In this document: positions 38,379-49,083 of the stretch, piece after piece | How positions within the stretch are numbered: the stretch's first letter is position 1 | Layout: each line of letters starts with the position of its first letter | DNA from: Martensiomyces pterosporus | Lineage: Eukaryota; Kickxellomycota; Kickxellomycetes; Kickxellales; Kickxellaceae | Assembly (NCBI GenBank): GCA_025201845.1 | Contig: MU603995.1 | Span: 7,739-71,738 of the forward strand | Direction of reading: 5' to 3' | Length of the DNA stretch: 64,000 nucleotides | Translations under genes and position numbers: made by a program | The notes under the pieces: generated by a model | The model's input: only the letters and a program-made list of their open reading frames with translations | The model's database searches: none | Told to the model about the DNA's origin: nothing

Positions 38379-41300
38379 CTAAAGGCATGTTATGTGCGAG
38401 ATTTCCTGACTGTCTGGCCTGTAGGCAAACGATGACGAGCCCAGCAGCTTCCCGCACTTTGCACAGACTTGTGCAAAGTCCAAGGAAATGGCGCCTTTGC
38501 TCTCGTTTGCATCAATGAGCTCAACCTTTGAGCCAAATGCAAGCGACTGGCGCAAGCTACGCTCAACGCTGGTCGTCTGCTTGCTGTGCATAAGCCGCCC
38601 AAGTCCGTGCCGCACAAAGGGCTCGACAACGGAGTACTGCCAGTGATCGGGGATTTGCTCGAGGATGCCCATCCCCAAGTATTCGCCGTATTTTGACAGC
38701 AGGCCAGATACCAAGCGTGCCTTCGTGTCGTCGTCGCCCTCGTCCAGTTGGAGATACATGGCGAATAGGCGGTAGACGTTTTCTGGCCAAAGTCCGAGAC
38801 CCTGGTGCACCGAGCTCACCTCTTCGTTTATGGCATGGCTCGATCTCTGCTGTTGCTGCAAACTGGATGCAGAGCTATTGCTCTGGGGCGACCCTCGTGG
38901 CTGCTGCCTCAGCTGTGCCAGAGATGACAGTGCTTTGGGTCGCAGCAGTAGCAGCTCAGCTTCCGCATAGTCGCCACCTTCATTTACCAAGATGTCGACT
39001 GCTCTGTCATTTTGGCCAAGGATCACCAGCAGCATCGCACGCTCAGTATACAAATAGTCCCTGGCTTCTTTTTCGATGCATCCAAGGACATCTTCAGCAT
39101 CATAGCTGGGCGGCCGACTGGCAAGGGTCTTGAGCAGCTGTGTTCGCAGGCTGGTGCCAGAGTCAGTATTAGACACTGACTTTAGATACGAGCGGAAACT
39201 GAGGCCGATATCTTCTGCCTGAGCACGTCGGAACCCCGTCTCCAGCAGCTGCCTGTGGCCCTGTGCCTCCGGCGTATCCGCCAAGTAGTAGTCGCGTATC
39301 TGGCGCACGTACACTTTGACTAGGTACGTCATGTAGTGCGTGGCCTTTGCGTGCCTGGAGCTGATCAGCCGCTCAATAAAGGCACGAAGAGCCTCGTCCC
39401 CATATACCTCGATTTTCCTGATGACTCTGTCTGCATCGATTGTCACTACGGCCTTGTCAGGCAGGTATGTCAGTACCTGAAGCGACGAGCCAACATCAAA
39501 GTCAATCAGCCAGTAGTACTCCCTCAAGAGCACCTCCTGATCGCTAAGATGCTGGATGTGCTCGAGGTATTCGAGATACTCGGGCAACCCGCCAAATCTG
39601 GCATCTTCCCACTCACCCGACAGGATGCGCCGCCACATGCCGAGCACCTTCTCGGCATCGCCATGTGCCTTGTAGATCAGGCTGCAGTAGTAATAGTGCT
39701 TTGTGTTCATGAAGTAGTCGCCGGCAAGGTCGCTGGCGATGCTGTTTCTGGACTGGATCAGCTTGCACAGCTTGTCGTGTTGCGAATTCACCGAGTACAG
39801 GCGTGCCAGCATCGTGTCAATAACCGGAATCGCGTCGGGTGCATAAGGGCGGTCATTTTGCTGCATCTGTGTCCTGGCATGCTCCAAATACCTCTCCGAC
39901 ACATCGAGCGCGTTCGTCTTGAGTGTTTCGCGCAGCAGTGCCATCTGCTCATCATTGTCGCCCGAGAGCTGCTCGGCACCGCGCTTGATCAGCTGCTCCA
40001 TGTCTCCAATATCATAAAAGATGCTGCGCAGGCCTGCCGCCATCGAGATTTGGCCAAAGGGGACCAGCAACGACCCCAAGTACTCCACGCTTTCTGGAAA
40101 CAGGTGTGCCAGCGCACGCGGATCAAGATAGCCGCGACGGAAGTACTGGAGCGCGTCATCAAACAGCATGTTCTTTAAACACACCATGCCGGCCTTTTGG
40201 AAACAGTACGATACCTCGTCCGACGTTGCGTTTAGAGACGGGTCTGATGCCAGCGCCTCTTCAACCATTAGCACTGCCTCTTCAACACGCTGGCTGTCCA
40301 TTAGCCGGTCGATCTCCACGAGCCGCGGCTGCGTTGCCAGTGCATACAGCGAGTCCTGGGCGACAAGGACTATGCTCGTTTTGATAAACCGACTCAATGC
40401 CTTGCCCGCCCCGCCACCTGCAGGGGCAGGGCTGCTGTCTCCAAGCACCTCGCGCCTCACATGGGGCGACTGGGCTAGTGCATCTGTCCATGGTGTCGTT
40501 TCCAACTCGCTCTTTCCCCGCTGGTGCTGCTGCGTAGGCGAGAACAGCTTGCTAATGTCCAATGTCGGCGAATCCGTAGACCCGCGCATGCCAGGGCTCG
40601 AGCCATCAGCGACGCTTGGCCGCGATATGCTTGTGCTCAAATGGAGCCCAGCAGCCATGCACAGTCGTCGCGGCCGCCTCCCAGGCTGGTCGCAGTCGGC
40701 ATCTACACTGGGGTCAAAGAACCTTTGCGATAGCGTCTGCTCCGGCCGCCTTGTGTCGTACACCTCCACCTGGCCACTTCCAAACACAGCGATGGCATAT
40801 GGATCGTCGTAGACAATTGACTTTGGGAACGTAGCGAACTGAAGTGTGCCTCGCAGTGCCTCTCCCAGCGCAGTAACGATAACACCTAGTGTGGTCTCGT
40901 CTCCAGATGACGTGAGGAACATGAACTCGTTGGGTCCAACGACCAGGGTACGCGGGCGCGGTGGCCGCACGACCTTGCCCGTCCTTGCGTCCCTGTATGG
41001 CTGCTGTGTTGGGAGCAGCTCAAGCTGCCCTTCCTCCAGCGACGACGAGCGGATCTTGGCCAAATCAAGGATTTTGTATCTCTCGGTGTCCGCAAGACAC
41101 ACGTAGTTTCCGTACTGGCAGATGCTCGCGACGCTGTTCTCGATGGATATCTCCTGTTCCAGCCGCAGCTCAGCGCCTAGTCGGTATATTTGAATTTCGC
41201 GCATACGCGCAACACATAGAATGGCCACTGTAGCGGTGCTGCGCTGGATTCGTTCGTCGTATGCGATGCACGATACGCCCTTTATGCTTGGCGCCGAGCT

Positions 41301-42056
41301 CTTTGCCACAGGGCGCAGTTCTGGCAGGCTATAGAACATCACCGTAGACCCGCAAACCACCACGAGTTTGCACATGCCCGGGAATGCGAGTATCTGCTCA
41401 ACACGCCTCCCGCCCATCTTTAGGTCGACGCTTTGCACCTTGAAATGGTCCGGTGCCTCTGTAGACTCAATCTCTGGCGTGACAAGCGTGTAGTGAATGA
41501 GGTGCCCGTCGTTTGTGCCCACATACAGATCATTGCCAGCAACCTCGGCGCACTCAATCTTCACCGACCGCTGCTTGGCGGCCTGGGCAGCAGAAAGCGC
41601 TGGTGAGGACGATGCCTCTTGTGTCTTTTTACCCTCTTCACCTGCTGTGCCTTGTGTAGGCGCAGTGCTTGTGTCTGGGCCATCTCCGCTTTTGGCTGCC
41701 TGGTCCAGCTCTGCTGGCTCTTCTTGCTGCGGTAGCTCTGCGTCAGAGCCTATGTCGGGCTCTTTTCCCTTATCGGCTGCCGACTGGAGGCCGAGGCGCT
41801 GAGACAGACTCTGCCTCCGGGGCGCTGCTGCTGGTTTGGCTGCACCTGGGGCGCTCTGCTCGTCTAGCTGCAGTCCCAGTGCCAGCGTCTGCAAAATGTA
41901 GGGCCCAGCTCCCTCCTTGGCTTGGTGCTGGCCCTTTGGACTGCCCTTGGATTGCGCCTCCATCTTGTGAATAAATGTGTGGTTGCTTGTGCTTAGGAAA
42001 AGGGACCGCCAAGTACTATAATTAAATGTGCGAACTGAGGAAGCGACGCAAGCCAT
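38379..42056 (-). CDS. VPS3: CORVET subunit Vps3 / TGFBRAP1-like
   Basis: 1225 aa from the first ATG (42056); a second ATG at 41963 (MEAQSKG) may be the real start. The N-terminal CNH/beta-propeller begins at about residue 165 with VKIECAEVAGNDLYVGTNDGHLIHY, very close to the TGFBRAP1 pattern. It is followed by RVEQILAF, the Vps39_1-like helical block (LARLYSVNSQHDKLCKLIQ, YYCSLIYKAHGDAEKVLGMW) and repeats typical of clathrin-like solenoids (ERAMLLVILGQNDRAVDILVNEGGDYAEAE). The C-terminal zinc-ribbon-like CAKCGKLLG...HITC closes the chain. CORVET tethers early endosomes through Rab5, whose gene is 6 kb away here (31.2-32.2 kb). A Vps39/HOPS identity is the alternative, but the N-terminal match favours Vps3. 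Confidence 0.88.
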   Translation of the reverse strand: MACVASSVRTFNYSTWRSLFLSTSNHTFIHKMEAQSKGSPKGQHQAKEGAGPYILQTLALGLQLDEQSAPGAAKPAAAPRRQSLSQRLGLQSAADKGKEPDIGSDAELPQQEEPAELDQAAKSGDGPDTSTAPTQGTAGEEGKKTQEASSSPALSAAQAAKQRSVKIECAEVAGNDLYVGTNDGHLIHYTLVTPEIESTEAPDHFKVQSVDLKMGGRRVEQILAFPGMCKLVVVCGSTVMFYSLPELRPVAKSSAPSIKGVSCIAYDERIQRSTATVAILCVARMREIQIYRLGAELRLEQEISIENSVASICQYGNYVCLADTERYKILDLAKIRSSSLEEGQLELLPTQQPYRDARTGKVVRPPRPRTLVVGPNEFMFLTSSGDETTLGVIVTALGEALRGTLQFATFPKSIVYDDPYAIAVFGSGQVEVYDTRRPEQTLSQRFFDPSVDADCDQPGRRPRRLCMAAGLHLSTSISRPSVADGSSPGMRGSTDSPTLDISKLFSPTQQHQRGKSELETTPWTDALAQSPHVRREVLGDSSPAPAGGGAGKALSRFIKTSIVLVAQDSLYALATQPRLVEIDRLMDSQRVEEAVLMVEEALASDPSLNATSDEVSYCFQKAGMVCLKNMLFDDALQYFRRGYLDPRALAHLFPESVEYLGSLLVPFGQISMAAGLRSIFYDIGDMEQLIKRGAEQLSGDNDEQMALLRETLKTNALDVSERYLEHARTQMQQNDRPYAPDAIPVIDTMLARLYSVNSQHDKLCKLIQSRNSIASDLAGDYFMNTKHYYYCSLIYKAHGDAEKVLGMWRRILSGEWEDARFGGLPEYLEYLEHIQHLSDQEVLLREYYWLIDFDVGSSLQVLTYLPDKAVVTIDADRVIRKIEVYGDEALRAFIERLISSRHAKATHYMTYLVKVYVRQIRDYYLADTPEAQGHRQLLETGFRRAQAEDIGLSFRSYLKSVSNTDSGTSLRTQLLKTLASRPPSYDAEDVLGCIEKEARDYLYTERAMLLVILGQNDRAVDILVNEGGDYAEAELLLLRPKALSSLAQLRQQPRGSPQSNSSASSLQQQQRSSHAINEEVSSVHQGLGLWPENVYRLFAMYLQLDEGDDDTKARLVSGLLSKYGEYLGMGILEQIPDHWQYSVVEPFVRHGLGRLMHSKQTTSVERSLRQSLAFGSKVELIDANESKGAISLDFAQVCAKCGKLLGSSSFAYRPDSQEISHITCL

Positions 42057-42313
42057 CGCTCGGCCGTCACGTCAGCAGCGCCCAGGGCTTCAGCACGCAT
42101 CTCCCCTCTGAGGGAGCGCTTATCACTGCGGATTAAATCAGATCGCGCTGGGCGAGTTTTTTACTATATTTTTTCTCCTACTGGGCGCCAGTTTGAGAAA
42201 TTCTTGCTGGATTTCCTCGGTGGTGCTCCTTGCTTCCGCTGCTGCTCAATTTGTTAATATACACACGCGTCATTCATACTCCCCCTGCCTCTGTTGTCGG
42301 ACACTGAGAAGCG
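42057..42313. promoter_or_regulatory. Divergent promoter of VPS3 and RPA34
   Basis: 257 bases between two divergent starts. T-rich tract at 42157-42180; no definable motif. Confidence 0.45.
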
Positions 42314-43209
42314 ATGGCTAGCGCACAGTACGTACTTGCTTGCTGGCATTCCGACTGGCTGGCCGGTTCTGCGTGTGGGCTTTTTCACGGAACGCTTGAG
42401 TAATTTGACTTTGGCTCGGCATACTAAGGAACCTGCATTTCCCATCTCGATGCACCCTCTGTAGAAAGTACACTCCGCCGGAGAGCTTTAAGGCACAGGC
42501 CGGATCTGGCGTTCTGGGGTTTGATCGGTCGGCTGTCGACAATAAGGAGCTGTGGCTTCTTCGGATACCCGACAATATCCCCACAAAGCATCTTGAGGGG
42601 CTCAAGATCAAGCACCCAAGGAACGCACATAACGGCATCTTGAGCGAGATGGCCGTGGGAGATACTACATACCAGATAGTGTCCTCAAAGGCACACGCTA
42701 GCGCTGAGTTTAAGGGTATGGAGGAGATGAGCGTTCTTGTTCCCGACGATGACGAGGACTCTGCGCTCACGCTTTTGCCAAATCAGTGCGCCCAGCTTCT
42801 TTCCGTGGTGGAGAAGATCGATATCCCCGAGTCCTTTGACGCTGCACAAGAGCTCGCCAACCGCGAGCACCCAGTGCGACCCCAGCCCGAGGGCATGAAG
42901 CTGCAGTTCCTGCCTTACGGATTCTACTCGGCGGAGGAGTATACTGCGATGAATGGCAGCCCTGCAGAAAAGATATTCATGGCTGACGATACCACTGCAT
43001 CGGCAAACACAGTGCCCTCGTCAGCTGCGCAGCCGGCCAAGAAGAGAAAGAAGGATGGCGAAACAAAGGCAAAGAAGGCAAAGGATTCCAAGGAGACAGG
43101 CGATACGGCAACGTCTGAAGAGACCAAGAAGGAAAAGAAGGAAAAGAAAGACAAAAAGGGGAAGAAGGAGAAGGCCAAGAAGGAGAAGTCTTCCAAGTCC
43201 AGCAAGTAG
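42314..43209 (+). CDS. RPA34: RNA polymerase I subunit RPA34 (A34.5)-like
   Basis: Two exons: 42314-42327 (14 bases, MASA plus two bases) and 42465-43209. The GTACGT donor and the CTCTGTAG acceptor join in phase to 252 aa. The first residues after the junction are KYTPPESFKA, followed by NKELWLLRIPDN, KIKHPRNAHNG and GDTTYQIV: the layout of the RPA34.5 family, whose partner A49 forms a TFIIF-like subcomplex on Pol I. Next comes PEGMKLQFLPYGFYSAEEY and a Lys/Glu-rich tail (KKEKKEKKDKKGKKEK) usual for nucleolar subunits. Sequence conservation in this family is low, so confidence is moderate. Its neighbour VPS3 starts divergently. Confidence 0.8.
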
Positions 43210-43418
43210 GGCCTCGCACACCATATACACCACATTCCTCCTTTGCTGTTGTCCTTTAGCCTCCACATTTAAAATGCACCGTGCTTAGATTCGGTTCATG
43301 ATCAAAAAGAAAGAGAAGCGGCGGTGGCAGAGCTGCACAGAGCATCTGCTTTAAACTCGACTGCTGCGTCCTGCTGCTCCGACTCCTTTGGGAGGCATTT
43401 GCTGCTGGTTATCTACAT

Positions 43419-46400
43419 TCAGAATCGCGAGGGGATGCTACGCGTAAATATATTGATTGGCCACCATATTGCGCCTTTGCTCTGCTCGAGTTCAAGCTGC
43501 ACCGCGCTACTTGCCTCCCTGGCTACTCGTCTGGCAAACTCGGTTACATCCCGAGAAAGCCCCATGCTTTCTGCCAATCGAATTCCGTAGAGCGGTGTGC
43601 TCTGGCAACCAGGCATTGCCCGATACCTCTGGCCACCAGTGCCCTCGCCGTCCTAAACCCCGAGGTTGCATTTTTAACGTGTGCGCATCTGAGAATGGCC
43701 TGTACGTTGGAGTGGCAAATGGTCTCTCTTTTGGCTGCTTACCAGGCCAGACAGTACGAGCCTAGTGCAGTTGGGATGAGCACCCAGTACGTGTGGCAGA
43801 TCCAGAAAATGCGTCGTCATGAATACGGTTGCCTCGCGATCGATAAACTCCTCGCATACAGCTCTGCATATCGCCTTTCCTTCTTGCGTCGATGTGCCTC
43901 TGCCCAGCTCATCCACCAAGACCAGGCTGTGCTTGTCATGATTGTTCAGGATGTACGAGATGTCGTGCATTTCACGCACAAATGCTGACTCGCTCTCTGC
44001 CATGTTGCCGGTGTTGTCCATGCGAACAAACGCTTTGTCGAAAACCTTGAATGATGCAGAGCGTGCAGGGACACTAGCAAAATGAAGCAGGCAGCACTAC
44101 ATCTCATTGAGTCTGGTGCCAAGTCGCCTTGCCCCTCGGCATGCCTATGGACCCACTGCCCTGCCAGCGGGTGCAGAAAGCACTCCCACATGCAGCGAAG
44201 CTGGACTCACTCCTCAGGCCAGCCAACTGCCGAGCCCCTGGGGTGGAGTTTACGCCTTGTACGGCATATTTTAGCATTTCTTGTTGGCGGCACTTACTAG
44301 CTTCCAATCTGAGCCAGAATCACCATGTAGATGACCTGCCGAAGATACGTTGACTTGCCTCCCATGTTGGGGCCAGATATTACGGTGAAAGCAGTGTTTG
44401 TGGTGTTGATGTTGTTTGGCGTCACCTCAGCACCCATTGCTTCGAGAATAGGATGTCTACCCTCCACGACATTCATAGCGTCCGAAAAGATAGGTACTGT
44501 GTGCGGGTTTACAGTGCAGAGGTGTGCGAATGACGCGATCATATCCAGCAGCGCAGCGGCCTCAGATATCCTGTAAAGAACTGTAATGTTCTCGCGGATG
44601 ACGTCAATCACCCCCCTGATTGCCCTAGCAAAAGAACGCCGCAATGAGTGAATATCCGAGACAACAGCGTTGCTATTAGTGTGTGATTTGGGGGGTCAGT
44701 ACATGTATCCTTGTATTGGCATACGCACTTGCTGGTCAGAAGGCTAATTTCTGTAACGACTGACGACAGGCGGTTATTGAGCTTGATCTACATCACAGAT
44801 GCAGGCATACGTGCAAGGCTTTGGTGCCAGAGCATAGCTTGCAAAAGAACTGGTCGCGCCAGGCATGAATTGAACGGACTTACAAGATCCAGTGTTGTGA
44901 ACGTGCACGCTGATTTCTTTGCGACGACGTTCACAAACTCCTCGGGTATGCCGTCCTCGAGAGAATCGAGCTTTGCAGCCATGATATACCCTGTGGTTGG
45001 CCTGTAAATCGCGCGAATGGGCAATTGCAGCTCGTCTATCTTGCAGATGCACTCTTCTAAGCGATCAGTTGTGATTTCTTGCACCGACTATTCTCCAGCG
45101 TGAAAACACTGAATTGCTGGTATTGTCTACGGCTACCTACTTGAATACTGATCGATGAGGTCAACAGCCTCCTGCGTCACCTTGTCGAATATCGCACGAG
45201 CTAGACAAGTAGCAAGAGCCGAAAGATGGAAGAATGGGAGTGAAATATACTGCATAACCAAGGCAGCTAGAGATGTTTTGTTACTTACAAACATCCAGAA
45301 AACTGTCAACGCCATCCTACTTGATCATAGACGCATGGGAGTATCGGGTGCATGTGGCGATTCCTCGGCTAGTTCATATCTGTGCTGCTTCAGGCAACCC
45401 TAATGGCCATGCTTTTGTGTTTACCTTGACCGCATGGCATCGCTGGCTGCGCATCGCTTGAGCCGACTTTTCGATTGCAATATCCGGGCGAATCACACTG
45501 TGTATGTAGTCCAGCAATTCACTGGCTCTGGGGTCTGCCAGCGCATCTGCTATCTCGGGCAGCAGCTCGCCCCTCAGGTCGCCTCTAATCCCCTCTGCAA
45601 CTGTTTTGGCCGTTTGCAGAATGTGCTTAACATGCAGAACGTTGTTGGTGACCTGGCTTGTCTGCTTCACTGTCGTTGCGGACGACAGGCGCACCAGCGA
45701 CGTGATGACGCTGTCAATGTCTGGAAAGGCAACTAGGCTGGATGAGATGAAGAAGAACAGGCTTTCGTTGTTAAGCAGATCTGCAACTGCATTTTGGCGA
45801 GCATATATCGTGCTTAGGTCTGTTGATGGCTGCAGGACGCACGAGCGCAGCAGTCTGCCGCCCATCTTTGTCTGCGTGTGGTTGATTGCGCTGTAGAGAG
45901 ACCACTTTGTATTTGAAGCGTCTGTGCTTTCTGCAATTTCCAGGTATCTCCATGCACCCGGGTCAATCTGCATCGTTCCTACCACAAAAAACATACAAAT
46001 CCACCTGTTAGAAGCTGCTCCTTGTTGAACAGCCCACCCTTGCGCAGCCCATCAATTTGCAAAGCCGCTGAACTACCTTCTATCTGGCGGTATTGGACAT
46101 TTATGCCTCCTCTTGAGTATGTGATTGCCAAGTCATGCTCCAGATGCTGCACCATTGCATAAAATGCCGCATACGCGTACTGCCTAGAAGTAACCAAGAA
46201 AGCAGTCCGCATCTTGAAGTAAGCGTTGGCACTAGTTGGCATTGCTGGTATTGACACTCTACTGTGCTTGCTTGTTCCTACTTTTGATGCAACAGACGAC
46301 TGAGCATGAGAGCTTGGCTGGGCAGCGCCATCGCCTTGAGCATCTGCATCCCCTCCGTGTCATTGAACCATCTCCGATCCAGCGCCGCGACAGCTGGGCA

Positions 46401-46926
46401 GCGCCATCGCCTTGAGCATCTGCATCCCCTCCGTGTCATTGAACCATCTCCGATCCAGCGCCGCGACAGCTGCCCACGGAAGATACCTGCGAATGCTGAC
46501 CATTGCCTTGGATTTCCCGGCAGCCATCGCCCGGGGCACTAGTATCATCTGTGGGCGAGCAGCAGCGACAGTGTATATGGTGCGCGAGTAGCTGGGAGTA
46601 TCGGCAAACTGGCATATGATGCACTTGCTTGTAGCAAGGTCAAAGAAGCAGTAGGCGATCTCGCCAGAAACCGCGCGACCCTCGGCGATTACCATTAGGG
46701 TGCTTGGAGAACTGGTGATTTGAGAGTACGCAGAAGTGGGCGCGGCTGTGGATTCGCTGTGGGCTTTTTCACTGTTTTGTGCGGGGCTCTGCTTTATTGG
46801 CCCTGTGCCGGGTGTGAAACTGACGATGCTGAGTTCGTCGTCACTGTCACTGCCGCTGTCGATTTGCGTCAGATCAACAACGGCACCATGCATAATTTGA
46901 GGCGAGCGATCAAGGTCGTTTGACAT
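43419..46926 (-). CDS. MSH4: MutS homolog 4 (meiotic), frame broken by a 76-bp duplication
   Basis: Ten exons: 46926-46282, 46258-46077, 45978-45425, 45316-45289, 45200-45141, 45077-44884, 44787-44729, 44672-44298, 44073-43743, 43652-43419. MSH4 pairs with MSH5 to stabilise crossover intermediates in meiosis. Signatures: clamp and lever regions (INHTQTKMGGRLLRSCVLQP, EAAALLDMIASFAH), Walker A ISGPNMGGKSTYLRQ, Walker B LVLVDELGRGTSTQEG, and THFLDL. MSH4-type architecture without the N-terminal mismatch-recognition domain. All splice phases agree with exon 1 being 76 bases shorter: 2586 bases, 861 aa. As sequenced, the duplicated 76 bp in exon 1 shifts the frame, and a stop follows after 12 codons. 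Either a recent null allele or an assembly error. Intron density is far higher than in neighbours. Confidence 0.88.
46317..46468. repeat. Perfect 76-bp tandem duplication in MSH4 exon 1
   Basis: Unit 1 is 46317-46392 and unit 2 is 46393-46468, with no mismatch between them. The four bases GCTG recur at both ends of the pair, a microhomology. 76 is not a multiple of three. On the minus strand the unit covers the segment coding AALDRRWFNDTEGMQMLKAM. Confidence 0.97.
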
Positions 46927-47056
46927 CCTTTTTAGATAGAAGCAGTGCAGTTTTGTGTGCGTCTTAGGGAAATGGCCTCGAGTTGAAGCAAAAGAGCAAA
47001 GCGCCTTTATATTCAATGTCGCCACAGAGTGTCGGAAAACGCGCATGCACTCAATG

Positions 47057-48088
47057 CTAGTCTGATCCGTGCGTATATCCCTTGAACGTGCGCATTGAAT
47101 CGAGGCTGCCAGCAACCCAGTGAGCAAAAGCACGCCCCAGCTGAGGCAGGACCATGTACACTGGTGTCAGGTTTGCATAGGCAGGCAGGTATATTTCGCC
47201 ATCCCGTGCCTCATCCAACGCACCAAATATATTTTCGGCCACAAAATCGGGCGACAGGACTGGCGAGAGCCACTCGGGAACCTCGGTGCCGCTGAACATG
47301 CCGCTGGAGATCTTTGACGGGAATAGCGCAGTTGTATGAACTCTGTGGGCACCCAGCCTAGATCGGAGCTCCAGCTTGAGCGAGTCTTGGAACAGGGCAA
47401 TCGCTGCCTTTGTTGCCGTGTACGTGGCTAGCTGGGGCACGCCAATGAAGGACAACGTGGAGGCAACAAAGACGATGTGTGCGTGGGGGCTTCTGAGCAT
47501 CCCAGGCAGCAGCATCCTGGTCAGCTGAACGGGCGCTGCAAAGTTTACGTTGATCACGCGCTCGGAATCCTCAAACTCCTGCTCGCTGACGAGCTTTGGG
47601 CACAGTGTGCCTGCGTTGTTGACCAGGACAGTCACGGCACCCAAGTCGTTCTCGATCTTCTCCACTATGCTGGGCAGCTGGCGAGTGTCGGCCAGGTTGC
47701 ACTTGTAGAAGTACACGTTGCTCAGCTTGGGCTCTGGCAAGTCGGCAATGTCCAGTACTGCGATGCGCGCCCCAGTCTTGCTCAGCCGTCTCAGCAAGCA
47801 CAGCCCGACACCGTGCGCCCCGCCAGTCAGCAGCACCACCTGCCTGTCCCACTTGATTTTTCTGCGCAGCCCTCCGTCGTGCTTTAGCCAAGAGACAAAT
47901 GCCTTGGCAAGGAACACCGCTAGGTAGAGCATAAACCATGCGCTTGTGAGCGCGTTCCAGATATATGCGTGCACACCGACCAAGAAGGCAGCAACAGGTG
48001 ACGATACGAGCACACTCAGCATTCCAAGCACAGTGTCTACATTGGCGCCAATGGGGATGCCATCGTATCCGCCAGGTGCAGCGGCCAT
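47057..48088 (-). CDS. Short-chain dehydrogenase/reductase, membrane anchored (retinol/17-beta-HSD-like)
   Basis: 343 aa from the ATG at 48088. Two N-terminal hydrophobic segments (GMLSVLVSSPVAAFLVGVHA and SAWFMLYLAVFLAKAFVSWL) anchor the enzyme, probably to ER or lipid droplets. Rossmann signature TGGAHGVG, LVNNAG, the catalytic Ser in VASTLSF, and YTATK (Tyr-x3-Lys) follow in order. The substrate-binding region (HTTALFPSKISSGMF) resembles the SDR16C group acting on retinoids, steroids or long-chain substrates. The true substrate cannot be deduced. A 130-base spacer separates it from MSH4. Confidence 0.9.
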   Translation of the reverse strand: MAAAPGGYDGIPIGANVDTVLGMLSVLVSSPVAAFLVGVHAYIWNALTSAWFMLYLAVFLAKAFVSWLKHDGGLRRKIKWDRQVVLLTGGAHGVGLCLLRRLSKTGARIAVLDIADLPEPKLSNVYFYKCNLADTRQLPSIVEKIENDLGAVTVLVNNAGTLCPKLVSEQEFEDSERVINVNFAAPVQLTRMLLPGMLRSPHAHIVFVASTLSFIGVPQLATYTATKAAIALFQDSLKLELRSRLGAHRVHTTALFPSKISSGMFSGTEVPEWLSPVLSPDFVAENIFGALDEARDGEIYLPAYANLTPVYMVLPQLGRAFAHWVAGSLDSMRTFKGYTHGSD

Positions 48089-48294
48089 GATATGGACTCG
48101 CAAACAAAGCAGAGAAAAGCAGTATTATTTGCAAAAAGTGGAAGGAACAAGGAGCTATGGCTGATGCGAGGGACAGCAAAAGAGGCTTGTACCGGCAAAG
48201 TGGGGGTCTGCGATTTATGGCTTTTGCATAAAAGGGCCAACGGCATGCCGATGCTCGCTTGACAGGCACAAGCCACGTCAGCACAGCATGTGTG

Positions 48295-49083
48295 CTAGAA
48301 TGGCAAGAGTGTTCTTGCACCGCCAACCAGGTTCCTCGTGGTCGACTGGAGCCCCGCGGATCCGCCAGGGAAGTACGAGACGACGTACCACACGAGCGCA
48401 ACCACCTGGATTATCACAAAGAACAGCGTCCCAAGGTACGAGTGAGCAATGACCGAGAAGAAGAGCGTGAAAAAGACAGACCCAAAGTACGAGATCGTAA
48501 ACAGGAGCCGCTCGCGCGAGAGCATGTGCTGCGTGTGAGCCCTGGGTCCACGCAAAAGAGCGATTCCAGAGATGGTCGCCAGGCTCCCCAGCGAGAATGC
48601 CGTGGCGAACTTTTGAGGAGACATGATCATCCACGGCAGCGACATGAACGCCATCACGTAGCAGAACAGTGCGAGCACAGCACAGCCGCCAAACCCAATC
48701 CACCTCTACAAACAACAAGAAACAGGGAGGTGGTTTTTAGCAGTGTGTTGCCAGCCGTTTAGCAGCGCCAGATATTGCTGCTGCTGTTGACACGAGTAGC
48801 AGCGCTCACCCCATGCTGCTCAAGGCATGCTTACCTGCATCAGCGTCAAGCCAAACCACTCGCCGCGGTTGCTGGTGCTGACGCTGTCGCTGCTGTCGCC
48901 GCTTCCAAGGAGCGAGAACCCCGATATGCTATTGCTGGTACTTGACACAAGGTTGCTGGCTCCGTCGCGCAGATTGTCCAGGAATCCGCCTCCACCGCTG
49001 GTGCTTCCCTCGCCGCCTGAGGTTGCTGGCAGCACATGGTTTGATGTCTTTAGGCCGCTGAGGGCGTCTTTGAATGAGGGCAT
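48295..49083 (-). CDS. SFT2: SFT2-like Golgi transport protein
   Basis: Two exons: 49083-48835 (83 codons) and 48705-48295. GTAAGC donor; poly-T acceptor ending in GTAG. 219 aa. The N-terminus is Gly/Ser-rich (FKDALSGLK, TSGGEGSTSGGGGF). The membrane core has four hydrophobic segments starting at RWIGFGGCAVLALFCYVMAF and including FATAFSLGSLATISGIALL, ISYFGSVFFTLFFSVIAHSYLG and FFVIIQVVALVWYVVSYFPGG. The YFPGG end and RGPRAH loop are typical of Sft2/Got1-type proteins, which act in retrograde fusion at the Golgi. Divergent from POP2. Confidence 0.92.

Noticed and set aside
45979..46003. A 26-base intron between MSH4 exons 2 and 3
   Set aside because: A donor at GTGGAT would keep the phase, but the intron would be too short. 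The donor at 46076 (GTAGTT) gives a normal intron of about 98 bases and a better match to the family.
48259..48762. 167-aa plus-strand frame over SFT2 exon 2
   Set aside because: Antisense to four clear membrane segments of SFT2; its Arg/His/Glu-rich translation is the mirror of hydrophobic codons.
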